Shown: positions 33,265 to 43,385, counted from the first letter of the stretch. The stretch is 64,000 nucleotides of DNA from VAXT01 sp963827725 (GCA_963827725.1 CAWHBM010000001.1:868001-932000), one strand, 5' to 3'. The notes: a model not told the origin generated them from the sequence alone. A program made the numbers and translations.

Positions 33265-34737
33265 GTGAGCGAGCTCGAGCGCAAGCAGGATCGCGCGCCC
33301 GTCCCGTCTTCCTGGGACTACGCGCCGGCGCCGGAGGCGCGCGACCTCGTCCAGCTTCGTGAGCGGTACGGCCTCTTCGTCGGCGGCGAATGGCTCGAGC
33401 CGCGCGAGACCTACACGACGATCGACCCTTCCAGCGAGGAGGCGCTCGCCGAGGTCGGGCAGGCCAGCGCCGAGGAGGTCGACCTCGCCGTCGGCGCCGC
33501 GCGCGAGGCGTTCGAGAACGGCTGGTCGGACATCTCGCCCGCCGAACGCGCCAAGTACCTCTTCCGGATCGCGCGCATCCTTCAGGAGCGCTCACGGGAG
33601 TTCGCCGTCCTCGAGTCGCTGAACGGCGGCAAGCCAATCCGGGAGTCGCGCGACGTCGACCTGCCGCTTTCGGCCGCGCACTTCTTCTACTACGCGGGGT
33701 GGGCGGACAAGCTCGAGTACGCCTTCCCGAATCGGAAGCCTCGCCCGATCGGCGTTGCCGGCCAGATCGTCCCCTGGAACTTCCCCTTACTCATGCTCTC
33801 GTGGAAGATCGCGCCCGCGCTCGCGACGGGCAACACGGTTGTCTTGAAGCCGGCCGAGACGACGCCGCTCTCGGCGCTGCTCTTCGCTGACGTGCTCCGT
33901 CAGGCCGAGCTTCCGCCGGGCGTCGTCAACATCGTCACCGGCGACGGCCGCACGGGAGGAGCGCTCGTCAAGCACCCCGGCGTGGACAAGATCGCGTTCA
34001 CAGGCTCGACCGAAGTCGGCAAGTCGATCCAGCGGGAGCTCGCCGGCACGGACAAGCGGCTGACGCTCGAGCTGGGCGGGAAGGCCGCGAACGTGATCTT
34101 CGACGACGCCGCGCTCGACCAGGCTGTCGAGGGGATCATCAACGGGATCTATTTCAACCAGGGTCACGTCTGCTGCGCAGGCTCGCGGCTGCTCGTCCAG
34201 GAATCGATCTACGAGCCGCTGGTCGGAAAGCTGAAGCGGCGGCTCGCGACGCTGCGCGTAGGTGACCCGCTCGACAAGAACACCGACGTCGGCGCGATCA
34301 ACTCGCGCCAGCAGCTGGAGAAGATCGAGGAGCTCGTCGCTGCGGGCGAGGAGGAGGGCGCGGAGATCTACCAGCCGCCCTGCCAGCTGCCCGAGAAGGG
34401 CTACTGGTTCGTGCCGACGGTCTTCACGAACGTCGCGCAGAGCTACCGGATCGCCCAGGAGGAGATCTTCGGCCCGGTCCTCTCGGTTCTCACGTTTCGC
34501 ACGCCTGACGAGGCCGTCGAGAAGGCGAACAACACGCCGTACGGTCTTGCCGCCGGCGTCTGGACGGAGAAGGGCTCACGGATCCTCGCGATGGCCCAGC
34601 AGCTGCGGGCTGGCGTGATCTGGGCGAACACCTACAACCGCTTCGATCCTGCCTCGCCGTTCGGCGGCTACAAGGAGTCCGGCTTCGGCCGCGAGGGCGG
34701 ACGGCACGGGCTCGAGCCCTACCTGGAGTTCGAATGA
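33265..34737 (+). CDS. Aldehyde dehydrogenase family protein
   Basis: NAD(P)-dependent aldehyde dehydrogenase, about 490 residues from GTG 33265 (GGGGAGG a few bases upstream). NAD-binding segments VPWNFPLLM and FTGSTEVGKSI are followed by the general base in LELGGKAANVIFDD and the nucleophile in FNQGHVCCAGSRLLV. EEIFGPVLSV and the C-terminal GGYKESGFGREGG are standard. Its place after deoC suggests oxidation of acetaldehyde or a related short aldehyde, but the specificity is inferred. It overlaps the next gene by four bases. Confidence 0.93.
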   Translation: MSELERKQDRAPVPSSWDYAPAPEARDLVQLRERYGLFVGGEWLEPRETYTTIDPSSEEALAEVGQASAEEVDLAVGAAREAFENGWSDISPAERAKYLFRIARILQERSREFAVLESLNGGKPIRESRDVDLPLSAAHFFYYAGWADKLEYAFPNRKPRPIGVAGQIVPWNFPLLMLSWKIAPALATGNTVVLKPAETTPLSALLFADVLRQAELPPGVVNIVTGDGRTGGALVKHPGVDKIAFTGSTEVGKSIQRELAGTDKRLTLELGGKAANVIFDDAALDQAVEGIINGIYFNQGHVCCAGSRLLVQESIYEPLVGKLKRRLATLRVGDPLDKNTDVGAINSRQQLEKIEELVAAGEEEGAEIYQPPCQLPEKGYWFVPTVFTNVAQSYRIAQEEIFGPVLSVLTFRTPDEAVEKANNTPYGLAAGVWTEKGSRILAMAQQLRAGVIWANTYNRFDPASPFGGYKESGFGREGGRHGLEPYLEFE

Positions 34738-35531
34738 GCCGGCTGCCCGTCCGCAAGACCTACAAGCTCTACATCGGAGGCGAGTTCCCCCGCTCCGAGT
34801 CGGGTCGCATCTACGAGGCGGAGGGAGCCAACGTCGCGCGCGGATCGAGGAAGGACGTCCGCGACGCCGTTCGGGCTGCCCGTTCCGCGTTCCCGAAGTG
34901 GGCCGGGCTCACGCCCTACAACCGGGGCCAGGTCGTCTACCGGATCGCCGAGATGCTCGAGGCTCGCCGGGGCGAGTTTGCGGAGCTCTCGACGGGGCCG
35001 GAGGAAGTAGACCGCTCGATCGATCGACTCGTCTGGTACGCGGGCTGGGCCGACAAGCTCGCCCAGGTGCTCGGCTCCTCGAATCCGGTCGCAGGCCCGT
35101 ACTTCAACTTCACCTTCCCGGAGCCGACGGGCGTCGTCGGCATCGTCTCGCCCGAGAAACCTCCGCTCGAGGGGCTCGTCTCACGGATCGCGCCGGTGAT
35201 CGTCGGCGGGAACACAGCCGTCGTCCTCGCCTCCGAGGGCTCCCCGCTCGCCGCGGTCGAGCTCGCCGAGGTGCTCGCCACGTCGGACGTGCCGGGCGGC
35301 GTCGTCAATCTGCTGACCGGCTACCGAGAGGAGCTCGCGCCCATCCTCGCCGGCCACATGGACGTGAACGCGATCGACCTGGCCGATGCCGATGGGGAGG
35401 TCGAGGAGCTCGAGCGTCTCGCCGCAGACAACGTCAAGCGCGTCGTTCGGGGGGCTCCGGATGCCCAGAGCCCCTGGGAAATCGCCGCGTTTCTCGAGTT
35501 GAAGACGGTCTGGCACCCGGTCGGCGTCTAG
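34734..35531 (+). CDS. Half-size aldehyde dehydrogenase-like protein without catalytic domain
   Basis: 265 residues aligning with the first half of an aldehyde dehydrogenase: YKLYIGGEFPRSESGR, VRAARSAFPKWAGLTPYNRGQ, the YAGWADKL segment shared with the preceding enzyme, and GVVGIVSPEKPPLEGLVSRIAP in place of the NAD-binding VPWNFP. The protein ends about where the catalytic domain should begin, so it has neither the cysteine nor the general-base motif, and the GSTEVG segment is replaced by IDLADADG. It is not frameshifted. ATG overlaps the previous stop, so a complex with the full-length enzyme is plausible. The pair may form a hetero-oligomer; that is inference. Confidence 0.8.
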   Translation: MSRLPVRKTYKLYIGGEFPRSESGRIYEAEGANVARGSRKDVRDAVRAARSAFPKWAGLTPYNRGQVVYRIAEMLEARRGEFAELSTGPEEVDRSIDRLVWYAGWADKLAQVLGSSNPVAGPYFNFTFPEPTGVVGIVSPEKPPLEGLVSRIAPVIVGGNTAVVLASEGSPLAAVELAEVLATSDVPGGVVNLLTGYREELAPILAGHMDVNAIDLADADGEVEELERLAADNVKRVVRGAPDAQSPWEIAAFLELKTVWHPVGV

Positions 35532-35647
35532 GTATCCGGCCGAACATCTTGCGGTAAATCGCGTAAGCGATATCAGTCGTATCCCCGATTCCCCTCCGGC
35601 CGGTTGGCGCGAGGCTTGCTGCACAAAACCAAAGGAGATTGACTCCA

Positions 35648-36634
35648 ATGAAACTTCGACGAACACTCATCTCGGTGGTCATCGCCATGACGGCGGCAGC
35701 GTTTGCGGCGACGGGCTCGGCGAGTCCAGTCGTAGACGGGCCGACGTTTGGCAAGATCGCTTACACGAACTTCGACGCCCGCGACAAGGGCTTCGACGTC
35801 ATGATCGCCCGAATCGACGGTAGCGACGCGACGAACATCACGCACGACGGGACCGTCAAGAAGAACGTCGATCCGAATTGGTCGACAAACGGAACGATGG
35901 TCGCCTACACGACCTACTACGGGAACGGCGGAGCGGACATCTTCGTCGTCAATGCGAACGGGAAGGGCGCTGTGAACATCACCGGCCCGTCCGTCCGCCC
36001 TGGAATCCTCAACATCCATCCGACGTGGGCGCCCGACGGCTCGATCGTCTTCGCGAGCAACCGCGACGGGAACTTCGACCTCTACCGGGTCGGCGGTAGC
36101 GCGACCGGCGGTGTCCTGCAGATGACGCGGACGGCAACGCCTGTCCAGAACTACGATCCCGACTACTCGCCCAACGGCGAGATGCTCGCCTTCTCGAGTG
36201 TCTCGTTGTCGGTCGCAACCAGCACTACGGCGTCGCTCTTCGTAATGAAGGCGATTCCGGGCGCTCCCGCGATGAAGGTCACGAGGGCCGTGGCAGGCCT
36301 CGGCGATCGCGGAGCTGCTTGGTCACCGAACGGGAAGCAGATCGCGTTCTATAGCGATCGAGCCAACAGCAGCGATCTCTACCTCGTCAACTTCGACGGG
36401 ACCGGCCTGAGGCAGCTGACGACCAACAAAGCCGCGGACAGCGCGCCTTCGTGGTCGCCGGACGGCTTCACGCTGGTGTTCCTGAGCAACCGAAGCGGCC
36501 ACACCGAGCTCTGGATGACGTCTCTCGTCCCGGGTCTCTCACCAGGTCCACCGGTTGCTTGGCAGGTCACTTTCGACAAGCAGCTGAAGGGTGCCCCTGA
36601 CTGGCAGCCCTCCTCGCCTGTGACCGATCGCTAG
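35648..36634 (+). CDS. Exported TolB-like beta-propeller protein
   Basis: 328 residues. A signal peptide (residues 1-25) is followed by a WD40-like PD40 propeller, seen in repeats such as HPTWAPDGSIVFASNRDGNFDLY, DPDYSPNGEMLAFSSV, GAAWSPNGKQIAFYSDR and APSWSPDGFTLVFLSNRSG (motif WSPDGxxIxFxSxR). ATG 35648 has AAAGGAG ten bases upstream, one of the few clear Shine-Dalgarno sites here. In actinobacteria such proteins are secreted propellers of unknown role rather than TolB of a Tol-Pal system. A strong terminator follows. Confidence 0.85.
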   Translation: MKLRRTLISVVIAMTAAAFAATGSASPVVDGPTFGKIAYTNFDARDKGFDVMIARIDGSDATNITHDGTVKKNVDPNWSTNGTMVAYTTYYGNGGADIFVVNANGKGAVNITGPSVRPGILNIHPTWAPDGSIVFASNRDGNFDLYRVGGSATGGVLQMTRTATPVQNYDPDYSPNGEMLAFSSVSLSVATSTTASLFVMKAIPGAPAMKVTRAVAGLGDRGAAWSPNGKQIAFYSDRANSSDLYLVNFDGTGLRQLTTNKAADSAPSWSPDGFTLVFLSNRSGHTELWMTSLVPGLSPGPPVAWQVTFDKQLKGAPDWQPSSPVTDR

Positions 36635-36675
36635 GCGAACTGATACACGGGCTCGACTCTGAGCCATCTCGACCC

Positions 36676-36707
36676 GAAGGCCCGCCGCGAGGCGGGCCTT
36701 CGGCCTT
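36676..36707 (+). terminator. Rho-independent terminator after the TolB-like gene
   Basis: An 11-bp stem GAAGGCCCGCC (36676-36686) with GGCGGGCCTTC (36691-36701) closes on a GCGA tetraloop, followed by GGCCTTT. The T-run is short. The stem is perfect. Confidence 0.8.
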
Positions 36708-36722
36708 TCCTCGGCGCCGCGT

Positions 36723-36728
36723 TAGCAT
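36723..36728 (+). promoter_or_regulatory. -10 box for the TrpC-like gene
   Basis: TAGCAT lies nine bases before ATG 36738, directly after the terminator. Confidence 0.4.
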
Positions 36729-36737
36729 GGTCGGTCG

Positions 36738-37331
36738 ATGACCGGCCAGCGGCGCTTGAGCCAGGCAATCTCCGAGGGCGACGGGATCTCTCTGATCGTC
36801 CCCGTCTCCGACGCGGAGGCTGCCCGCACGTCCGAGGCGCGTGGCGCCGAGGGAGTCATCGTCGACCGGGAGCTCGCCGGCCTTCGGGAGGCAACGAGCC
36901 TGCCCATCCTCTGGCGTGCCGAAGGAACTCCCGCGGAGGCGCGCTCCATCGGAGCCGATGCTTGCCTGGTCGCCGCTGAGGCGATCGACGAGGACGGCGA
37001 GCGGATCGAGCGCCGCTACGCAGAGGCACTCGACCTCGGGCTCGACTGCGTCGTCGAGGTGCGCGACCCGGATGAGCTCGAGCAGGCGCTCGAACGACTC
37101 GATCCGGAGATCTTCCTGCTCTCGCCGCGAGCCGGGAGTGCCGGCGAGGAAGCGCTCGAGCACGTGCTCGACCTGCTGCCGGACCTGCCGGCCGGGAAGC
37201 TTGCGATCGCCGACGTGGAGGTAACGAGCCCGGAGGAGATCGAAGAGCTCGAGCGCGCTGGTGTGGATGCCGTGATCGTCGGCGTCCAGAGCGTCGCTGG
37301 CCTGGTTCGTGCCGCCCCGCCCGAGGTCTGA
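36738..37331 (+). CDS. Truncated TrpC-like (indole-3-glycerol-phosphate synthase fold) protein
   Basis: 197 residues with the order of TrpC strands: ISLIVPVSDAEAARTSEARGAEGVIV, SLPILWRAEGTPAEARSIGADACLV, GLDCVVEVRDPDELEQALE and a C-terminal AGVDAVIVGVQSV, the usual phosphate-binding end. Compared with true IGPS (about 260 residues) the N-terminal helix is missing. The catalytic lysine segment, normally LRKDF, reads LWRAEG. The SRAG-like segment remains as SPRAGSAGEE. Catalysis of the tryptophan step is unlikely; no other trp gene is near. It overlaps the glycosyltransferase gene by 23 bases. Confidence 0.7.
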   Translation: MTGQRRLSQAISEGDGISLIVPVSDAEAARTSEARGAEGVIVDRELAGLREATSLPILWRAEGTPAEARSIGADACLVAAEAIDEDGERIERRYAEALDLGLDCVVEVRDPDELEQALERLDPEIFLLSPRAGSAGEEALEHVLDLLPDLPAGKLAIADVEVTSPEEIEELERAGVDAVIVGVQSVAGLVRAAPPEV

Positions 37332-38706
37332 GCGACCCGAGAGCCGGTGGGGAGGCCCGCCGGTTGCGTTCGCCGCCATCCTCGGTCTCGCCGGGGCACT
37401 TCGCCTCGTCGGCGTCCAGTACGGCCTTCCGTTTCCGCTCCTGAACCCCGACGAGCGCAACATCGTTCCCCGCGCGTGGTCGATCGTTCACGGCGGCGGG
37501 CTCGACCCGCACTGGTTCGACTACCCGAGCCTCGTCATGTACCTGCTCGCGCCGTTCCAGGCCTGGCAGGACGAGCCCTCGTATCTCGCCGCGCGGCTGA
37601 CCATGGTCGTGATCGCGCTGGGCGGAGTCGCGGCTGCGTGGTGGCTCGGGCAGCGTGCCTACGGGCCGCCCGCGGGTCTCGTGGCGGCTGCGGCGACGGC
37701 CGTCGCGACGACGCACGTCGCCTACTCCCGAATGTCGGTGACGGACGTCCCCCTGACACTCGGGGTGACTGTCGCGCTTGCTCTGATGATCACGGGGCGG
37801 ATCGAGCTGGCCGGGGTTGTGGTCGGCCTCGCGGCCAGTGCGAAGTACCCGGGCTTCTTGCTGCTCGCGCCCCTCCTAATCGCCGCATGGGGTGCCTGGC
37901 GGCGACTGGCGGTCGCAGGTGGCCTCGCCCTGCTCGCGTTCGCCGCGACGAGCCCGTACTTCTTCGTGCACTTCGGCGAGGCCGTCGGCGATGCGTGGCG
38001 TGTGCAGCAGGCGGCGCGCGCGGGCTGGCTCGGGTTCGAGAACGACCACGTGGCGCCGGTCGCCTTTGTCGCTCGCCTCTGGACCGGGTTCGGCCCCGTG
38101 CTCGTGATCGCGGCAGCGGGGCTTGTCCTTGCGCTCGTCCGGCGCCGGCGAGCCGACCTTGTCCTCGCTGTCTTCGTCCTCGTCTACTTCGCGAGCCTCC
38201 TGAGCGTCCAGGCCCATTTCGACCGCTACGTGCTGCCGCTCGTTCCCGCGCTCGCCGCACTCGCCGGCCGGTTCAAAGCGCTCGCGCCCGTGACCATCCT
38301 CATGCTCGTCATCCCGCTGACGTGGTCGGTACGGGACGCGCGCGACCTCACGAGAACAGACCCCCGGATCGCGGCGCACAGCTGGGTCGAACGGAACCTG
38401 CCGTCCGGAGCGAAGCTTGCGGTGGATCCGTCGCTGCCGGATTTCACCGGCTTTCGAGTAACCCCGCTCGCACTGCCGAGGCCGGGAGAGGCCACCGATC
38501 CGAATCGGGATGTCAGGCGGCTCCGCGACCTCGGCGTCCGCTACGTGGTCGTCACCGGCGCGGTCGAGGACCGAATACTCGCCGCTGCCGGCGACTACCC
38601 CCGTGAGACGCGCTTTCTGAACGATCTACGCAGAGAGTCGCGTGTCTACGTAGTGCGTGCAGAGGGCGGTCCTGAGAGCCTTTGGGTCGAGATCTACCGG
38701 CTGTAA
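37309..38706 (+). CDS. GT-C fold glycosyltransferase (ArnT/PMT-like)
   Basis: 465-residue membrane protein with about ten helices. The first periplasmic loop carries LLNPDERNIVPRA, whose Asp-Glu is the catalytic motif of the GT39/GT83 dolichyl-phosphate-mannose type enzymes. SYLAARLTMVVIALGG and AYSRMSVTDVPLTL match the family's second and third blocks. A soluble C-terminal domain follows the last helix. It probably transfers a sugar from a polyprenyl phosphate to a protein, lipid or glycan outside the membrane; the acceptor is unknown. GTG 37309 overlaps the preceding gene. Confidence 0.85.
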   Translation: MPPRPRSERPESRWGGPPVAFAAILGLAGALRLVGVQYGLPFPLLNPDERNIVPRAWSIVHGGGLDPHWFDYPSLVMYLLAPFQAWQDEPSYLAARLTMVVIALGGVAAAWWLGQRAYGPPAGLVAAAATAVATTHVAYSRMSVTDVPLTLGVTVALALMITGRIELAGVVVGLAASAKYPGFLLLAPLLIAAWGAWRRLAVAGGLALLAFAATSPYFFVHFGEAVGDAWRVQQAARAGWLGFENDHVAPVAFVARLWTGFGPVLVIAAAGLVLALVRRRRADLVLAVFVLVYFASLLSVQAHFDRYVLPLVPALAALAGRFKALAPVTILMLVIPLTWSVRDARDLTRTDPRIAAHSWVERNLPSGAKLAVDPSLPDFTGFRVTPLALPRPGEATDPNRDVRRLRDLGVRYVVVTGAVEDRILAAAGDYPRETRFLNDLRRESRVYVVRAEGGPESLWVEIYRL

Positions 38707-38708
38707 TC
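38703..38708 (+). promoter_or_regulatory. -10 box for the lipoprotein gene
   Basis: TAATCT overlaps the glycosyltransferase stop and is nine bases before ATG 38718. No Shine-Dalgarno precedes that ATG. Confidence 0.4.
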
Positions 38709-38717
38709 TTGTTTGCA

Positions 38718-39332
38718 ATGCGGAAGGCCTTGCTGATGCTTTTCCTGCCGGCTCTGCTCGTCGGCTGCTCCGAGGACAGCTCGGGCCCGTCGGCGGCCGC
38801 GCCGCCGAAGCCTCCGTCCTGTCCAGCGGAGTGGAAGGGCGGATGGCAGCGCCTGGCGAACCAGCTCAAGGAGACCGTCTACTGCCCGTCCTGGATGCCG
38901 AGCCCGATCGACGGGAAGATCGGCGGCGACTGGGACAACGGCGTCTCGGTCCACCCCGACCGGAGCTTCCTCGTCAGCTTCCTCTGGCACGAGCCGCCGA
39001 GCCAGGATGTCCACGTGAACTTCCGCGGCTATCCGGGCCGCACCCGCATACCACGCTGCAACGACGACCGGGTGGTGGCGGGGAGAAGGATCCGACGCAC
39101 GGTGCCCTGCTTCAGCGATCCGCAGCCGGTGCGCCGGATTCGAGGCATCGACGTCACGCCGTACACGGTGAACCAAGGCGTCGACCAGTGGCACGTGCTC
39201 TATCTATGGCGCCGCGCCGGCACGCTGTACACGCTGAGCGGGCACGTCGCCAAGCCGCTTACCTACCGCCAGGTTGTGCGAAATCTCGACCGGGCGATGG
39301 CCGGGCTCGTCCCGATCGAACCCAAGGCCTGA
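38718..39332 (+). CDS. Hypothetical lipoprotein
   Basis: 204 residues. Signal peptide with lipobox LLVGC (Cys at 17), a short Pro/Ala linker, then a globular domain I do not recognise. It has paired cysteines (CPAEWKGGWQRLANQ..., VYCPSWMP, PRCNDD, VPCFSD) that could form two disulfides, and a tail VRNLDRAMAGLVPIEPK. ATG 38718 is chosen because it starts the signal peptide. The next gene begins two bases after the stop, so the two products may work together at the membrane surface. Confidence 0.7.
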   Translation: MRKALLMLFLPALLVGCSEDSSGPSAAAPPKPPSCPAEWKGGWQRLANQLKETVYCPSWMPSPIDGKIGGDWDNGVSVHPDRSFLVSFLWHEPPSQDVHVNFRGYPGRTRIPRCNDDRVVAGRRIRRTVPCFSDPQPVRRIRGIDVTPYTVNQGVDQWHVLYLWRRAGTLYTLSGHVAKPLTYRQVVRNLDRAMAGLVPIEPKA

Positions 39333-39333
39333 G

Positions 39334-40751
39334 ATGCGCCTGACGAGGCGCGAGCTCCTGGCCGGGGGGGCGGCCACGGCGGCCCTCGGCGCAGCGGGAA
39401 TCTACGAGCTCGTCGACCGGTTCGGCCGCACGCCGAAGCGGCGTTTGCCCCCTGCCGACCAGGCGCCCGAGCAGAACCTTCTGCACGGCCAGCGCGTGAT
39501 CGAGGACGAGGGGGTCGAAGTCGTCGTCCCTCCCCTCCACCACCAGGTCGTTACCGCCAGGCTGCGCGTCGAGCCGCGCCGTGCGGAGCTTCGAGCCGCG
39601 CAGGCCGATCTCGAGGAGGCGCTGCGGGGCCTCGATCGCGAGTTCGAGTCAAGCGCGCTGGGGCTCGGGGTCACGGTTGCCTGGGGGCTGCCGTACTTCC
39701 GAAACTATGTGCAGAAGCCGGCCGAACAGCACCTGCCGATCGACCGGCGAGCAACGACAGCTCCCGAACGCCCCGTGCGCGCGGTCATCGACGCGATCCG
39801 GTTTCCCAGCGACCCGGACGAGCTCCTGCTAGAGGAGAACGACGTCGCGGTCCTCCTCAGGAGCGACGAGCTGGAGCACGTGACCGAGGGCGCTCGCGCA
39901 ATCTTCGAAGAGCTGGACGGGATCCTCGAGACGACGAGCATTCGGAAGGGGTTCGCGGGAGGCGGGTTCGACGGTGGCCAGAGCCTGCCCAAGAAGATGG
40001 CGGTCGCCGCCGGGGTACCCGGAGCCGATCTCATCCCGGACACCTCCGAGCTCTTCCTCGGGTTCACCTCGACGCAGAAGGCAGGGCTCGGCCCGCTCGG
40101 GATCGCGAACTACGAGACGCTTGGGCTCGTCGACCTCGGCCCGCGAGGCTACTTCCGCTCGGGCACGAGCATGCACGTCTCCCACATCTACGAGAACCTC
40201 GAGGCCTGGTATCTCAACTTCGATTTCGGAGAACGTGTGACGACAACGTTCAGTCCCGGGCAGAAAGCGGAGCCGGGAACGCAGACCGTTCCGCAGGATC
40301 CCGAGGACATCGCCGACTCGGACCAGGTCGCCCGCGACTTCGATCGCTTCGGCGCGATCGGCCACAGCGCCGCGATCCAGACAACGTCTCGGCTGCAGCG
40401 CGACGTCGTTGCGGCGGACGGGACGGTCTACGGCAAGGGCACCGCGATCCCTCAACGCGTCGACTTCAACACCCTCGACAACCCGTTCTTCTGGAGCGCG
40501 AGCCCGGAGCGCGACGGGCAGCAGGAAGGCCCTGCGGCCGGTGTCCATTTCGTCGTCTTCAACCCGACGAGCGACGACTTCCATCGCAACCGGCTCGCGA
40601 TGGACGGAGTGCTGCCCGACGGGACGCGCCTCCCTCTCGAGCCAAGCGCCCGCGGCCAGGGCCTGAACTCGGTGCTCCGGACGACGCACCGCCAGAACTT
40701 CCTCGTTCCCCCGCGGCAGCGGCGTTCGTTCCCGCTCGTCGAGCTCCTCGG

Positions 40752-40755
<4 letters not shown>
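39334..40755 (+). CDS. Tat-exported protein, possibly DyP-like
   Basis: 473 residues. The N-terminus is a twin-arginine signal, LTRRELLAGGAATAALGAAG. The body contains VTARLRVEPRRAELRAAQADLEEAL and LGVTVAWGLPYFRNY, then LFLGFTSTQKAGLGP, HVSHIYENLEAWYL and RDVVAADGTVYGKGTAIP, ending HRQNFLVPPRQRRSFPLVEL. The opening resembles the first ferredoxin-like half of dye-decolorising peroxidases (the LTVTxGxG-type strand), but I do not find the GxxDG heme motif, so heme binding is uncertain. Tat export suggests folding or cofactor insertion in the cytoplasm. The neighbouring lipoprotein may be a partner. Confidence 0.65.
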
Positions 40756-41798
<1,043 letters not shown>

Positions 41799-41827
41799 CG
41801 CGAAAAGTCTCTCATTCTCGCCAGGGC

Positions 41828-41833
41828 TATCAT
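41828..41833 (+). promoter_or_regulatory. -10 box for tRNA-Leu
   Basis: TATCAT ends ten bases before the first base of the mature tRNA at 41844. Confidence 0.45.
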
Positions 41834-41843
41834 GGCCGGGCGC

Positions 41844-41929
41844 GCCGAAGTGGCGGAATTGGCAGACGCGCTGGACTCAAAATCCAGTGGGGCTTGCGCC
41901 CCGTGTGGGTTCGATTCCCACCTTCGGCA
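41844..41929 (+). tRNA. tRNA-Leu (anticodon CAA)
   Basis: An 86-base class II tRNA. The acceptor stem is GCCGAAG (41844-41850) with CTTCGGC (41922-41928) and discriminator A. The D arm contains GGCGGAATTGGCAGACGC. The anticodon stem CTGGA/TCCAG carries the loop CTCAAAA, giving CAA for UUG. A long variable arm pairs GGGGC with GCCCC, and the T arm GTGGG-TTCGATT-CCCAC is standard. CCA is not encoded. Confidence 0.97.
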
Positions 41930-41951
41930 TCGACGGCAATACGGGTCAGAG

Positions 41952-41980
41952 TTGAAAGCGCCGTCAAATCTCTCGATACT
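41952..41980 (+). promoter_or_regulatory. Promoter of the second liv operon
   Basis: -35 TTGAAA (41952-41957) and -10 GATACT (41975-41980) are separated by 17 bases. Start would be near 41987, leaving a leader of about 75 bases before the livK GTG, which has GGAGGAGG (42046-42053) nine bases upstream. Confidence 0.65.
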
Positions 41981-42062
41981 TGGCTCGTTGCGGGCCGACG
42001 CCTCTTCCGGTGGCCGTCGCTCCGCCGTTCGTGCAACCGGGTGACGGAGGAGGAAAGCGTTG

Positions 42063-43385
42063 GTGAACAAACTCAGATTTCTTCTATTAGTGGCAACGGG
42101 CGTCGGTGTGCTCGCGTTCGCAGCCGTGGGCTGCGGAGGCGACGACAACGGCGACAGCGGCGGGGGAGTGACCGCGCTTCCAGCCGCCTCTTGCGGGGAT
42201 ATTCGGTACGAAGGCGAGGGCGAGCCGGACTTGATCATCGCCTCGGACTTCCCGCTGCAGGGCGCGAACCGTCCGCTGACGACCGAGATGGCGGATGCCG
42301 TCGAGTTCATCCTCAAGCAACGCGACTGGAAGGCCGGGGACTACAACATCGGCTTCCAGTCCTGCGACGACTCGACCGCCCAGGCGGGCAGCTGGGACTC
42401 CGCGAAGTGCTCGTCGAATGCGCGGTCGTATGCCAACAACGACAAGGTCATCGGCGTCATCGGGACGTTCAACTCGGGCTGCGCCAAGCTCGTGATCCCG
42501 GTGCTGAACCGGGCGCCCGACGGCCCGCTCGCGATGGTCAGCCCGACGAACACGTATCCGGGCCTGACGCTGAGCGGTCCCGGAACGGAGTCGGGCGAGC
42601 CCGACAACTACTACCCGACCGGCGTGCGCAACTACGTGCGCATCGTCTGGAACGACCAGTTCCAGGGTGCCGCGAACGCGCTGCTCGCGGAGGAGCTCGG
42701 GCTGAAGAAGGTCTACGTGCTGTCGGACAAGGAGACTTACGGCGACGGTGTCGCAACGCTCTTCTCGCAGTACGCGGAGAAGCTCGGCATCGCCATCGAG
42801 CCGGGCAGCCCGCAGGCGTGGGACAAGGATGCGTCGAGCTACGAAGCGATCGCGACCCAGATCAAGGCGACGGGCGCCGACGGCGTCTTCCTCGGCGGCA
42901 TCATCTGTAACAACGGCGGCAAGCTGATCAAGGACCTGAAGGCAGGCAATCCGGGGATCCAGATCCTTGCGCCGGACGGCTTCACGCCGATCTCGGCGAC
43001 GATCGAGCTCTCGGGAGAGGCCTCTGAAGGCACGTACATCACCCAGCCGGGCGTCCCCCCGGACCAGCTCGAAGCGGGCGAGGGTCAGCAGTTCGTGACC
43101 GACTTCACGGCGGAGCGCGGGAAGGCTCCGAACCCGTACACGGCGTACGCAGCCCAGGCGACCGTGGTCTTGCTCGATGCGATCGAAGCGTCCGACGGTA
43201 GCCGTGCCTCCGTCTCGGAGAGTCTGTTCAACCTAGGAGAGTTCACGGACAGCATCCTCGGCGACTTCGAGATCGACGAGAACGGTGACACCACCCTTGG
43301 GGTCGTTTCCGTCTACCAGATCAAGGGGCAGAAGGAGACGTTCGTGAAGACGATCACTCCCGAGCTCAGCTTCGTGAAGGGCTAA
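42063..43385 (+). CDS. livK: Branched-chain amino-acid ABC transporter substrate-binding lipoprotein
   Basis: 440 residues. Lipoprotein signal with cleavage before Cys at AAVGC (about residue 23), a Gly/Asp-rich linker, then a type 1 periplasmic-binding fold: SDFPLQGANRPLTTEM, FQSCDDSTAQAGSW, VIGVIGTFNSGCAKLVIPVLN and KKVYVLSDKETYGDGVATL. The extra cysteine pair C-x-D and NSGC is typical of this actinobacterial subgroup. It leads the second, K-H-M-G-F liv operon and should set its ligand. GTG 42063 is favoured by its strong Shine-Dalgarno over TTG 42060. Confidence 0.92.
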   Translation: MNKLRFLLLVATGVGVLAFAAVGCGGDDNGDSGGGVTALPAASCGDIRYEGEGEPDLIIASDFPLQGANRPLTTEMADAVEFILKQRDWKAGDYNIGFQSCDDSTAQAGSWDSAKCSSNARSYANNDKVIGVIGTFNSGCAKLVIPVLNRAPDGPLAMVSPTNTYPGLTLSGPGTESGEPDNYYPTGVRNYVRIVWNDQFQGAANALLAEELGLKKVYVLSDKETYGDGVATLFSQYAEKLGIAIEPGSPQAWDKDASSYEAIATQIKATGADGVFLGGIICNNGGKLIKDLKAGNPGIQILAPDGFTPISATIELSGEASEGTYITQPGVPPDQLEAGEGQQFVTDFTAERGKAPNPYTAYAAQATVVLLDAIEASDGSRASVSESLFNLGEFTDSILGDFEIDENGDTTLGVVSVYQIKGQKETFVKTITPELSFVKG

